A stretch of DNA of 16,948 bases, from positions 1 to 16,948 of the forward strand of contig JAPUJL010000418.1 in the NCBI GenBank assembly GCA_027296185.1. The letters are read 5' to 3'. How positions within the stretch are numbered: the stretch's first letter is position 1; every line of letters starts with the position of its first letter. The DNA comes from SAR324 cluster bacterium (GTDB lineage: Bacteria > SAR324 > JACQKK01). This document shows positions 8,075-15,296 of this stretch, in pieces. The notes beneath the pieces are model-generated. The model was not told where the DNA came from and searched no databases. It saw only the letters and a program-made list of their open reading frames with translations. The position numbers and the translations under genes are program-made.

Positions 8075-9394
8075 CTACGTCCAGAGGAAGCGGCGCATGC
8101 GGATGTTGAGGATCAGGGCCACGCCGATCATCAGGGAGACCATGGAGGAGCCGCCGTAGCTGAAAAAGGGCAGGGGCACTCCCACCACCGGCAGTAGCCC
8201 GACCACCATGCCGATGTTCACCAGCACCTGGGCCGTGACAATCGAAACGACCCCCATGATCAGGAAGGCGCTGAAGCGGTCCCGCGTCTGATATAGGATC
8301 AGCAGTCCGCGCAGAATCACGAGCCCGTATAGGCTCATCAGCACCAGTACCCCGGCGAAGCCCCACTCTTCCGCGTAGATCGAAAACAGGAAGTCCGTGT
8401 GCCGCGCGGGCAGAAAGTTCAGCGCGCCCTGGGTGCTGTTGCCGTAGCCCTTGCCCCAGAACGCGCCCGAGCCGATGGCGATCTTGGACTGGATCACGTG
8501 ATAGCCCGCGCCGAGGGGGTCCTGATCCGGATCGAGGAAGGTCAGCAGCCGCTTCTGCTGGTACGGCCGCAGCACGTGGGAGATGTAGGGGCGGAAGGAG
8601 CGCTCCGCGATCGACGCGAGATAGCCATCCGCACCCGCCGCGTCTTCCGTGAAGATCGCCTCCCGCAACTCGTTGCGGGTGGAGAACTCCCGCGCCAGCG
8701 CCGCGCGGGCGCGCTGCACGATTCTCTCGCTCGCTCCCCGCTCCTGGAGCAGCTCCGGCAGTTGGGGCGGGATGCGGTAGGTGCCCAACTGAAACGAGGC
8801 CATCAGCACCACAACGGCGATCAAGGCGGCGCCGGTCAGGGTCAGCAGCAGCCGGATGCGGATCCCCGCCAACAGCAGCACGGGGGCCGTGCTGAGCAAC
8901 AGCAACACGGCCGTGCCGAGGTCCGGCTGCCGTACGATGAGAAACACGGGCACCAGCAGGATCAGCACCGGCACGGCCAACTGCTTCAGCCCCAGCCCGC
9001 CCGGCCGGCCGCTGTCCCGCAGGTGGTAGGCGACGGCCAGCACGGTGGTCAGCTTGGCGAATTCGGAGGGTTGAATGGCCACGGGCCCGATGTTGAACCA
9101 GCGATTCACGCCGCTTCCGGAACCATCGAAGAGAATCAGCGTCCCCAGGATCGCCACCATGACCCCCTGGATCACGTAGGACCATCCGCCGATGGTTCGG
9201 AAATCCACCAGCACGGCCAGGAAGGCCAGTATGAGGGCCACGCCGACCCAGGTGAGTTGCCGGGTCCAGTAGACCGTCGCTCCGCCGAAGCCCTGGGAGG
9301 CGGAATGGATGGAAAGCAACCCGATGCCGGTGATGGCCAGCACCAGCAACAGCAAATACCAATCGAAATTGGAAAGCAGCCTGCGGTCGAACAT
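8075..9394 (-). CDS. rodA: Peptidoglycan glycosyltransferase RodA (rod shape-determining protein)
   Basis: RodA is the SEDS-family membrane glycosyltransferase that polymerises lipid II during cell elongation with PBP2. The hydrophobic profile fits about ten helices. Family motifs are NRWF (97-100), QPSEFAK (108-114), QPDLGTA (156-162), DPLGAGYHVIQSKIAIGSG (292-310), HTDF (332-335, the aspartate required for activity in studied SEDS proteins) and GVPLPFFSYGG (405-415). At 439 residues it is about 70 longer than E. coli RodA. The excess is a charged insertion at about 203-275, between a membrane helix and the PYQQKR segment, in the loop expected outside the inner membrane. FLPE, usual before RHTDF, is FLPA here. 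The gene is solitary: no mreBCD or PBP2 gene is visible. It converges with priA across 66 bp. Confidence 0.96.
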   Translation of the reverse strand: MFDRRLLSNFDWYLLLLVLAITGIGLLSIHSASQGFGGATVYWTRQLTWVGVALILAFLAVLVDFRTIGGWSYVIQGVMVAILGTLILFDGSGSGVNRWFNIGPVAIQPSEFAKLTTVLAVAYHLRDSGRPGGLGLKQLAVPVLILLVPVFLIVRQPDLGTAVLLLLSTAPVLLLAGIRIRLLLTLTGAALIAVVVLMASFQLGTYRIPPQLPELLQERGASERIVQRARAALAREFSTRNELREAIFTEDAAGADGYLASIAERSFRPYISHVLRPYQQKRLLTFLDPDQDPLGAGYHVIQSKIAIGSGAFWGKGYGNSTQGALNFLPARHTDFLFSIYAEEWGFAGVLVLMSLYGLVILRGLLILYQTRDRFSAFLIMGVVSIVTAQVLVNIGMVVGLLPVVGVPLPFFSYGGSSMVSLMIGVALILNIRMRRFLWT

Positions 9395-9417
9395 CGCTAA
9401 CGAATCCGGCTGAAATC

Positions 9418-9494
9418 GCCGTAAGGAACCGCGTTACGGAGGGCGGCGCAAACCGCCCGGTTTTGCCCCGTCAGGCGGCCTTTTGTGCCGCTGA
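9418..9494. repeat. Three successive hairpins in the rodA leader region
   Basis: Three inverted repeats follow one another. CCGTAA/TTACGG is at 9419-9424 and 9434-9439. GGGCGG/CCGCCC is at 9441-9446 and 9453-9458. TCAGGCGGC/GCCGCTGA, with one bulged G, is at 9471-9479 and 9487-9494. They lie between the divergent rodA start and the promoter of the B12 operon. Transcribed leftward they would sit in the rodA leader. None is followed at the right distance by a T-run, so I do not call a terminator. Confidence 0.35.
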
Positions 9495-9520
9495 GCCCCA
9501 ATTTTTTCTCCGTGCCGTCT

Positions 9521-9548
9521 TTGCCCGCCCAGCGCTTTTTTGTATACT
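9521..9548 (+). promoter_or_regulatory. Sigma70-type promoter of the B12-dus-trmH operon
   Basis: TTGCCC (9521-9526) and TATACT (9543-9548) are separated by 16 bases, with a T-rich stretch just before the -10. The -10 matches consensus in five of six positions and the -35 in four. Transcription would start near 9555 and produce a leader of about 120 nt before the ATG at 9674. This is the clearest promoter in the window. Confidence 0.65.
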
Positions 9549-9554
9549 CGAACC

Positions 9555-9646
9555 GGGCACCGCCGGCACGCAAGGGCACACCTACGAGGAATTCTCCCAA
9601 TCTGTACCAAAGCCTGTGGGAGAAAAACAGGCCTCCCCGGGCGGTG
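9555..9646 (+). ncRNA. Candidate structured leader RNA before the B12-binding protein gene
   Basis: A closing helix CACCGCC/GGCGGTG (9558-9564 with 9640-9646) begins a few bases after the predicted transcription start and encloses about 75 nt. Inside it, TTCTCCC (9592-9598) pairs exactly with GGGAGAA (9618-9624), and GCCTGT (9612-9617) pairs exactly with ACAGGC (9627-9632). The two inner helices interlock, so they must be alternatives or form a pseudoknot. This arrangement suits a switch controlling the downstream gene, whose start is 27 bases after the closing helix. I find no B12-box sequence of the classical cobalamin riboswitch. The ligand, if any, is unknown. Confidence 0.4.
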
Positions 9647-9673
9647 GCGGCTCAGACGAAGGGCGATCGGAGC

Positions 9674-10093
9674 ATGGCGGGAGAGCAATCGGAAACCCAG
9701 CGGCCGCTGCGGATATTGCTGGCCAAGGCCGGCCTGGACGGTCACGACCGGGGCGTTCACGTGATCGCCGCCGCGCTCCGCGATGCGGGCATGGAAGTGA
9801 TCTATACCGGCCTGCGCCAGACCCCGGAGGCCATCGTCCGCGCGGCGATTCAGGAGGACGTGGACGCGATCGGCATCAGCGTCCTCTCCGGTGCCCACAT
9901 GACCCAGTTCACCAAGGTTCTGCAGACCATGCGCGACGAGGAGTTGGGCGACGTGCTGCTGTTCGGCGGCGGGATCATTCCCGAGCGGGACAAGCAGGCT
10001 CTGGAAGCCGAGGGCGTGGGGCGCCTGTTCGGCCCCGGGACGCCCCTGGAGGAGATCGTGCAGTACCTCGAGGCGGAGTTGGGCCATGGCTAG
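9674..10093 (+). CDS. Stand-alone adenosylcobalamin-binding domain protein (methylmalonyl-CoA mutase small-subunit type)
   Basis: This 139-residue protein is a single Rossmann-like B12-binding domain. LDGHDRG (21-27) contains the DxHxxG motif whose histidine 24 is the lower axial ligand of cobalt. The other family marks follow: the SVLSGAH segment (69-75) around the dimethylbenzimidazole tail, and FGGGIIP (97-103). In methylmalonyl-CoA mutase and relatives this domain works with a TIM-barrel catalytic subunit, here absent, so the partner must be encoded elsewhere or the protein has another job. The ATG at 9674 removes a long unrelated N-terminus and has GGAG very close and GAAGGG about 10 bases upstream. 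The gene overlaps the dihydrouridine synthase gene by 8 bp and heads the operon. Confidence 0.92.
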   Translation: MAGEQSETQRPLRILLAKAGLDGHDRGVHVIAAALRDAGMEVIYTGLRQTPEAIVRAAIQEDVDAIGISVLSGAHMTQFTKVLQTMRDEELGDVLLFGGGIIPERDKQALEAEGVGRLFGPGTPLEEIVQYLEAELGHG

Positions 10094-11105
10094 CGCGCTC
10101 GGACAAATCGGCGGAGCCGCGCAGGCTCCCGCTGGCCTTCGGCACGCAGCGCCGCTTCGCTGGGGCGAGATGGCGCGCCCCATCGTGGCGCTGGCGCCCA
10201 TGGACGGCATTACCGACAGCGCTTACCGGCAGGTGGTGCGGTGCATCGATCCGGGCGTGGTGCTGTTCAGCGAGTTCACCAGCGTCGAGGGTTTCCTGCG
10301 CAGTGGCCGCGTGCGCCGCCGGCTCGACTTCAAGCCGGAGGAACATCCCTACTTCGTGCAGTTGTTCGGCAGCGACCCCGAGGCGTTCGCGGAGGCCACC
10401 CGCGCCCTGGAGCAGCAGGGGGTGATGGGGATCGACATCAACATGGGCTGCCCGTCCAAAAAGATCGTCCACTCCCAGCACGGCAGCGGCCTCATGCGCG
10501 ACGTGGGCGCCGCGTGCCGCATCGTGGAGCGGGTGGCGGCGCTGGGGCGACTGGAAACCTCGGTCAAGACCCGGCTGGGCTGGCAAGACAGCAGCGGACT
10601 GATTTCCTTCGCCAAATCCCTCGAGAGCGCCGGGGCCTCGCTGATCACGATCCACGGCCGCACCTACGGCCAACGGTTCTCCGGCACGGCCGACTGGGCG
10701 CCCATCTATCGCCTCAAGGAGGCGCTCTCCGTGCCGGTGCTGGGGAACGGCGACGTCCGGAGCCGCAGCGACGGCCAGGCGAAGCTGGGCAACCTGGACG
10801 GCTTCATGATCGGCCGCGCGGCGATCGGCAACCCCTGGGCCTTCGTCGCCCGGGGACCCGGCGGCCCGCCCGCCTGGCGGGAGAAGGCCGCGGTGATCGC
10901 CACCCACTACCGTCTGCTGCGGGAAATCAAGCCGGAGCGGATCGCGCTGCTCGAGTTTCGCAAGCACGTGGCCGAGTACGTGCGCGGGTTCGACGACGCC
11001 AAGGCGGTGCGGTGGGAGATCATGAGCGCGCCCGACGACGCCACGCTCCTGCGCCGGGTCGAGGCCCTGGCCTGGCTGGACGAGGCCCTGCCTCGGGCGA
11101 GCTGA
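10086..11105 (+). CDS. tRNA-dihydrouridine synthase
   Basis: Dus enzymes use FMN and NADPH to reduce specific uridines of tRNA to dihydrouridine. [17 protein letters not shown] (32-48) is the start of the flavin barrel, and NMGCPSKK (119-126) carries the catalytic cysteine 122. VKTRLG (160-165) and IHGRT (189-193) supply the usual lysine and histidine. GNGDV (220-224) and GRAAIGNPW (243-251) bind the FMN phosphate. The motifs mix features of the DusA, DusB and DusC groups, so I do not assign a subtype. The ATG at 10086 lies 7 bases after GGAG but adds 28 residues unlike the family; an ATG at 10170, just before the barrel, is a real alternative. The gene overlaps the B12 gene by 8 bp, and trmH starts 3 bases after it. 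Confidence 0.92.
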   Translation: MASALGQIGGAAQAPAGLRHAAPLRWGEMARPIVALAPMDGITDSAYRQVVRCIDPGVVLFSEFTSVEGFLRSGRVRRRLDFKPEEHPYFVQLFGSDPEAFAEATRALEQQGVMGIDINMGCPSKKIVHSQHGSGLMRDVGAACRIVERVAALGRLETSVKTRLGWQDSSGLISFAKSLESAGASLITIHGRTYGQRFSGTADWAPIYRLKEALSVPVLGNGDVRSRSDGQAKLGNLDGFMIGRAAIGNPWAFVARGPGGPPAWREKAAVIATHYRLLREIKPERIALLEFRKHVAEYVRGFDDAKAVRWEIMSAPDDATLLRRVEALAWLDEALPRAS

Positions 11106-11108
11106 TCC

Positions 11109-11801
11109 ATGAAAGAGGAATCGCCGGAGCGGATCATCGCCGAGCTGGAGCCGCTGCTGCTGCCGCGGCGGGTGAGCCGGATGCAGGCCGTGCTGGACGC
11201 CCGCAGCGATCACGTGGCGTTCGTGTTCGAGCAGCTGGTGGACCCCCACAATCTGAGCGCGGCGTTGCGCAGCATCGACGCCTTCGCCTTTCAGGACGTT
11301 CATCTGGTGAACCCCGCGGCGCGAATCGGGTTTTCCCGCCGCATCGCCCAGGGCACCGAAAGGTGGCTCACCGTGCACGACCACGAGAGCCCGGAAGCGT
11401 GCGTGGAGGCCCTGCACGAGGCGGGCTACCGGGTGCTGGCGGGCCATATGGAAGCGGGTCCGCCGGTGCCATTGGACGAGCTGGATTTCCGCCGGCGCCA
11501 CGCCCTGGTGTTCGGCAACGAGCACGAGGGGGTGAGCGATCAGGTGCTGACCCTCGCCGACGGCACTTTCCGCATCGACATGCTGGGGTTCGTGGAGAGC
11601 CTCAATCTGTCGGTGGCTGCGGCCATCGCGGCGTTTCATGCCCGGCGGGAAATCGACCGCCTCCGCGCGGAAGGGGGCGACGAGGCGGCCTTCCGGCTGC
11701 CGGAGGCGCGGCGGCGGGAAATCTACGCCGCGTGGCTCAAGCGCTCCGTGCGCCTGGCGGACAAAATTCTCGAGAACGTGCCGCAGAGGGTTGGCGCGTG
11801 A
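11109..11801 (+). CDS. trmH: SpoU/TrmH-family tRNA (guanosine-2'-O-)-methyltransferase
   Basis: TrmH methylates the 2'-oxygen of guanosine-18 in the D-loop of tRNAs using S-adenosylmethionine. The 230 residues match the E. coli TrmH length. The three SPOUT knot motifs are present: DPHNLSAALRSIDAF (45-59, with the expected asparagine and arginine), LVFGNEHEGVS (133-143) and IDMLGFVESLNLSVAAA (156-172). A C-terminal helical extension (about 195-230) is also typical of TrmH rather than the rRNA methylase RlmB. It follows the dihydrouridine synthase gene by 3 bp; both act on the D-arm region of tRNA, which may explain the pairing. The family also includes TrmL and other 2'-O-methylases, so the exact target is inferred. 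Confidence 0.88.
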   Translation: MKEESPERIIAELEPLLLPRRVSRMQAVLDARSDHVAFVFEQLVDPHNLSAALRSIDAFAFQDVHLVNPAARIGFSRRIAQGTERWLTVHDHESPEACVEALHEAGYRVLAGHMEAGPPVPLDELDFRRRHALVFGNEHEGVSDQVLTLADGTFRIDMLGFVESLNLSVAAAIAAFHARREIDRLRAEGGDEAAFRLPEARRREIYAAWLKRSVRLADKILENVPQRVGA

Positions 11802-11880
11802 ACAACTTTCAACCCAGAGCGGGCGGCCGCGGCAATGCCGAAGGTGCGCGGCCCACGGCATCGAATCGCGGGACAGGTGG

Positions 11881-13266
11881 ATGGGGATTGTAGTCCAGAA
11901 ATTCGGAGGCACCAGCGTCGGCAACGGCGAGCGCGTCCGCAACGTGGCCCAGATCGTGGCCGCCTCTTTCCGGAAGGGCCCGGTGATCGCCGTAGTCTCC
12001 GCCATGAGCGGAGGCGTCAAGAGCGAAGGCACCACGAGCCTGATCCTCAAAGCCTCGCGGGCGGCCACGCAAGGCGAGCCGTTCCAGGAGGCGCTTAAGC
12101 AGATCGAGGACGACCACCTCGCCGCACTGGAAACCGCGGTCTCCACGCCCGGATTACGGGCGGAGCTGGAAGCCTTCGTGCGGGAAGAACTGACCCGGTT
12201 GTCCAACCTGCTGGAGGCGATCGCGGTGCTCCGCGAGCTTTCCCCCCGCTCCCAGGATTTACTTTTGGCGACGGGAGAGCGGCTGTCCGCGCGGCTGTTG
12301 GCGGCCAGTCTGCAGGACGGTGGCACCGAGGCGGTCTACACGGACCTGTCGGATGTGGTGGACGAGGGCGAGCGCGAGATCGATCCGGCTTTCTTTACCC
12401 GGCTTCAGGGCAAGATGGCCGAGCGCTGCACGCCACAACCGGACGCCGTGACGGTGGTGACCGGGTTCTTCGGGATCGCCCCCGGGGGGCTGCTCCACGC
12501 GGTGGGCCGCGGCTATTCGGATTTCACCGCCGCCATGATCGCCGCCGGACTGGGGCGCAAGCAGGTGGAGGAGTTGCAGGTGTGGAAGGAAGTGGACGGC
12601 ATCTTCACCGCCGATCCCCGCCGGGTTCCCACGGCCCGGGTGCTCGCCCGCATTTCGCCCACGGAGGCCGCCGAGCTGACCTACTTCGGTTCCGAGGTGT
12701 TGCACCCGTTCACCATGGAGCGCGTGGTCTCCGCCGACATCCCCATCCGGATCAAGAACACCTTTAAGCCGGAGAACGACGGCACGTTGATCCTGCCCCA
12801 GCGGGAGAAGCCCGCCGCGCGGGTGACCGCGGTCACGGCCAAGCGCGGGATCACGATCGTGACGGTGCAGTCCAACCGCATGTACAACGCCTACGGCTTT
12901 CTGGCGGGGGTGTTCCAGGCCCTGGCAGAGATGGGGGTCGTGGTCGATCTGGTCTCCACGTCGGAGGTCAGCGTCTCGTTCACCCTGGACCGCGAGGACC
13001 GCTTGGATCGGCTGCGGGGCGGGCTGGAGCGCTTCGGCACCGTGGACGTAGAGACGGGCCGCGCCATCCTGAGCATGGTGGGGGAGGGAATGAAGTTCGT
13101 TCCGGGCACGGCGGGGCAGATGTTCAGCGCCCTGGGCAGTGCGGGGGTGAACATCGAAATGATTTCCCAGGGCGCCTCCGAGATCAACATCTCCTGTGTA
13201 ATCAAGGAGGAAGACACCGAGGCGGGCTTGCGTGCGGTGCACCGGAGCTTCCTCGAAGCGCCATGA
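11881..13266 (+). CDS. lysC: Aspartate kinase (monofunctional aspartokinase)
   Basis: Aspartokinase phosphorylates aspartate, the first step to lysine, threonine, methionine and diaminopimelate. The 461-residue protein starts with VQKFGGTSVG (5-14), the ATP/aspartate site. ATGERLSA (130-137), GRGYSDFTAA (209-218) and FGSEVLHP (269-276) complete the kinase domain. Two ACT domains follow (from about 320 and about 395; GVNIEMISQGASE at 423-435), where end-product amino acids usually bind for feedback inhibition. Length and the absence of a dehydrogenase domain make it LysC-like, not a ThrA-type fusion. The ATG at 11881 sits at the conserved N-terminus; an open frame continues upstream but is unrelated. 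The 79-bp gap after trmH may hold a separate promoter. It overlaps nth by 4 bp (ATGA). Confidence 0.95.
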   Translation: MGIVVQKFGGTSVGNGERVRNVAQIVAASFRKGPVIAVVSAMSGGVKSEGTTSLILKASRAATQGEPFQEALKQIEDDHLAALETAVSTPGLRAELEAFVREELTRLSNLLEAIAVLRELSPRSQDLLLATGERLSARLLAASLQDGGTEAVYTDLSDVVDEGEREIDPAFFTRLQGKMAERCTPQPDAVTVVTGFFGIAPGGLLHAVGRGYSDFTAAMIAAGLGRKQVEELQVWKEVDGIFTADPRRVPTARVLARISPTEAAELTYFGSEVLHPFTMERVVSADIPIRIKNTFKPENDGTLILPQREKPAARVTAVTAKRGITIVTVQSNRMYNAYGFLAGVFQALAEMGVVVDLVSTSEVSVSFTLDREDRLDRLRGGLERFGTVDVETGRAILSMVGEGMKFVPGTAGQMFSALGSAGVNIEMISQGASEINISCVIKEEDTEAGLRAVHRSFLEAP

Positions 13267-14006
13267 CCCGGGCGGAGGTGGCCAAGCTGTACGGCAAGCT
13301 GGCCAAGGCCATGCCCGAGCCGCGCTCCGAGTTGGAGTTCCGCGATCCCTATCAGTTGTTGGTGGCGGTGATCCTCAGCGCCCAGGCCACCGACCGCTCG
13401 GTGAACCGCGTCACCGAATCCCTCTTCCGCGAGGCCCCCACGCCGGAATCCATGCTCGCGCTCGGCGAGGCGTGGCTCCGGAAGCGCATCCGCGAAATCG
13501 GCCTGGCCAACGGCAAGGCCCGCAACATCGTTGCCACCAGCCGCGCCCTGCTGGAACGACACGGAGGTACGGTGCCCGCCGAGCGGGCGGCGCTGGAGGC
13601 GCTTCCCGGCGTGGGCCGCAAGACGGCGAACGTGGTGCTCAACGTCGCCTTCGGTCAACCGACCATCGCCGTGGACACCCACGTGTTCCGGGTGGCCAAC
13701 CGCACCGGCCTGGCGCCGGGCAAGGACGTGCGGGAGGTGGAGCGGCTGCTGCTCGCGGCGACCCCCAAGCGCTTCCTCCAACACGCCCACCACTACCTGA
13801 TTCTCCATGGGCGGCACGTCTGCAAGGCGCGGAAACCCGACTGCCCCGCTTGTCCCATCGCAGAGATGTGCGCCTATCCGGACAAGGTATCGGAGCAAGA
13901 CGCTGCGCCGGCCAGCCCCGTAACAGCCAGCCGGGCAAAAGCCGGCCCCGCAACAGCTCCTTCCGTAACAGCCGCTCTCAGAGGAAGTAGGCCTCAGAGG
14001 AAGTAG
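13263..14006 (+). CDS. nth: Endonuclease III (DNA glycosylase/AP lyase)
   Basis: Nth removes oxidised pyrimidines and cuts the abasic site in base excision repair. The helix-hairpin-helix LPGVGRKTANVVL contains the catalytic lysine 120, and VDTHVFR contains aspartate 138. The [4Fe-4S] loop has cysteines 187, 194, 197 and 203. All six residues have the same numbers as in E. coli Nth, which strongly supports the ATG at 13263. That ATG overlaps the aspartokinase stop (ATGA), implying coupled translation. The protein has 247 residues, about 36 more than E. coli Nth. The extra tail (about 212-247) is a low-complexity Ala/Pro/Ser/Thr stretch encoded by degenerate repeats and ends in a tandem duplication. 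The final codons overlap the converging CheX-DUF2225 gene by 13 bp. Confidence 0.97.
   Translation: MTRAEVAKLYGKLAKAMPEPRSELEFRDPYQLLVAVILSAQATDRSVNRVTESLFREAPTPESMLALGEAWLRKRIREIGLANGKARNIVATSRALLERHGGTVPAERAALEALPGVGRKTANVVLNVAFGQPTIAVDTHVFRVANRTGLAPGKDVREVERLLLAATPKRFLQHAHHYLILHGRHVCKARKPDCPACPIAEMCAYPDKVSEQDAAPASPVTASRAKAGPATAPSVTAALRGSRPQRK
13916..13974 (+). repeat. Degenerate repeats in the 3' end of nth
   Basis: Three related units built on CCG(T/C)AACAGC occur within about 60 bases, at roughly 13918, 13948 and 13964, separated by Gly/Ala-type spacer sequence. They encode the non-conserved Nth tail. This looks like slippage-driven growth of a C-terminal extension, not a functional domain. 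Confidence 0.45.
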
Positions 14007-14008
14007 GC
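13977..14008. repeat. Perfect 16-bp tandem duplication at the nth / CheX-DUF2225 junction
   Basis: CTCAGAGGAAGTAGGC occurs twice in direct succession (13977-13992 and 13993-14008). Each copy, read on the minus strand, encodes Ala-Tyr-Phe-Leu-stop, the end of the CheX-DUF2225 protein. The duplication therefore placed a second copy of that gene's terminal codons just beyond its stop. It also supplies the last codons and stop of nth in a different frame. Confidence 0.9.
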
Positions 14009-15295
14009 ATAGTCGGGGCGACCGGGGGAAGCGCTCCACCTGACCTCGGTGCGGCCGTCCCAGAGTTGCTTGGCCTGCACGAGCAACCGCTTGACGGCGG
14101 CCGCTTCCTTCGAAGAAGCGGCGGCCTTGGCCTGAGCGCTGCCTCGGGCGATGAGCTTCTGCAAGCGCTGGGAACCCTCCGCGTCCCGGCCCAAATAGAC
14201 CTCCACCGCCCCGATCCGATAGAGCGCCTGCAGGGCGGCCAGTCCCTTCAGGGCGGGCAGCCGCTTGCTCAACACCTTCAGGGCGTATTGCAGTACCCGC
14301 TTTTCCTGCTCCCCGTCGCCCCGGGCCTTGTGCATCAGTGCGGTGCGCAGGGCGTATTCGGGCAGCCGGCGCCGCTCCGGAGCGAACGCCCGGTGGCCGG
14401 TGAGCAGCAGTGCCTCCGCCGATTGGATGGCAAGTTGGTAGGCGGTGTAGGCCAGCTCCACGCTACGCGCGGGTTGGTTGATGATCTCCCGCAGGGTGCC
14501 CTTGAGCCGCTTGCCCTTCATCCGCCCGGAGACGGTCTCGCGCGAGTCGTGCAGCGGCCCGAACGCCGCCGAATCCACAGCGAAGTAATCCGCCTCGCTG
14601 CTGGCGAACAGGCAGCCGGGGCAGACGAACACCTCTTGGGCGATGTACTGCACTGGCGGCAATCCCCCGGCCGGATCGGTGACGTGGGGCAACAGGAACA
14701 GGTCGGGCTTCGCCTTGCGCCCCTGGCGCTGAATGCCATGCGCCGTGAACCGCTTCGGTTGGCCGTGCAGGGCGCAGGAAAGCTCCAGCGGCTGCCAGAT
14801 GGATGCCTGCTCGCCGTTACCGGCGCCCGGCGAGACCAGGGCCTCGGGCGTCCAGCCCTCCACCGCCACCGCGAGGAAAAGCGCGCCGTCGGGAGTGTCG
14901 AAGGGGACGAACGCCGCCGCGCCCTGGGGCGGCTCCTGGGCGCCGCGGGCGGTCTGCGGAATGCCCGCGGTAATGTTGAGGCCCTGCTCGGATAGCGCCC
15001 GGCGGGCCTCGCCGCAAATGATGTTGACCAGCTCCCCCGTGGAATCGACCACGTCGTCGTCGAGCCGGGCGGGCGCCTCGCCGAACATATTTCCCACCAC
15101 GCTTAGAATTCCCGGCTCGGAAAAACCGAGGCACAGCCAACCCGCGATGTCGCCCGAGAAAGCGATGGACGCCGAGACCGCCTCGCCCGGCGGCCGCTCA
15201 AGGGTCGGGCTGCCGGCGGTGGCGCGGGTCTGCGCCATGGTCAGCATCACCTTTTCGGTGGCCGCGACGATCGGAGCCAGCAGGTCGGCGCTCAT
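13994..15295 (-). CDS. CheX-like phosphatase domain fused to a DUF2225-like domain
   Basis: Residues 1 to about 155 resemble CheX, which dephosphorylates CheY-type response regulators. The stretch VVDSTGELVNIICGEARRAL (82-101) carries the paired catalytic Glu88 and Asn91 (ExxN), and FSGDIAGWLCLGFSE precedes it, as in CheX. From about 165 on, the sequence resembles DUF2225. A degenerate first zinc knuckle (SCALHG, 173-178) is followed by an intact second one, FVCPGCLFASSEADY (223-237). Next comes a helical, TPR-like region (about 275-385) with AYTAYQLAIQSAEALL and a Lys/Arg-rich stretch. There is no signal peptide or membrane segment, so it is cytoplasmic. I infer a response-regulator phosphatase with a zinc-ribbon/helical partner-binding half. 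The ATG at 15295 begins the CheX domain; there is no clear ribosome binding site, but a coding-like frame ends one base before it. Confidence 0.82.
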   Translation of the reverse strand: MSADLLAPIVAATEKVMLTMAQTRATAGSPTLERPPGEAVSASIAFSGDIAGWLCLGFSEPGILSVVGNMFGEAPARLDDDVVDSTGELVNIICGEARRALSEQGLNITAGIPQTARGAQEPPQGAAAFVPFDTPDGALFLAVAVEGWTPEALVSPGAGNGEQASIWQPLELSCALHGQPKRFTAHGIQRQGRKAKPDLFLLPHVTDPAGGLPPVQYIAQEVFVCPGCLFASSEADYFAVDSAAFGPLHDSRETVSGRMKGKRLKGTLREIINQPARSVELAYTAYQLAIQSAEALLLTGHRAFAPERRRLPEYALRTALMHKARGDGEQEKRVLQYALKVLSKRLPALKGLAALQALYRIGAVEVYLGRDAEGSQRLQKLIARGSAQAKAAASSKEAAAVKRLLVQAKQLWDGRTEVRWSASPGRPDYAYFL

Positions 15296-15296
15296 G

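Noticed and set aside
7956..9362. Long alternative minus-strand frame across rodA
   Set aside because: It has no hydrophobic pattern and is Arg/Gly/Pro-rich, while the RodA frame has all helices and motifs.
9566..9634. Strings resembling a c-di-GMP-I (GEMM) riboswitch: GCACGCAAGGGCACACC and CCAAAGCC
   Set aside because: The hairpin that should separate these strings (ACC..GGG pairing with GACGCAAAGCC) is missing and the second motif lacks conserved bases. The resemblance is probably chance; a covariance-model scan would settle it.
9555..9673. Classical cobalamin riboswitch, expected before a B12-related gene
   Set aside because: No B12-box-like sequence is visible, and the leader is shorter than the usual 200-nt element.
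11638..11880. N-terminal extension of aspartokinase
   Set aside because: The upstream part lies within trmH in another frame and is Arg-rich; the family N-terminus starts at 11881.
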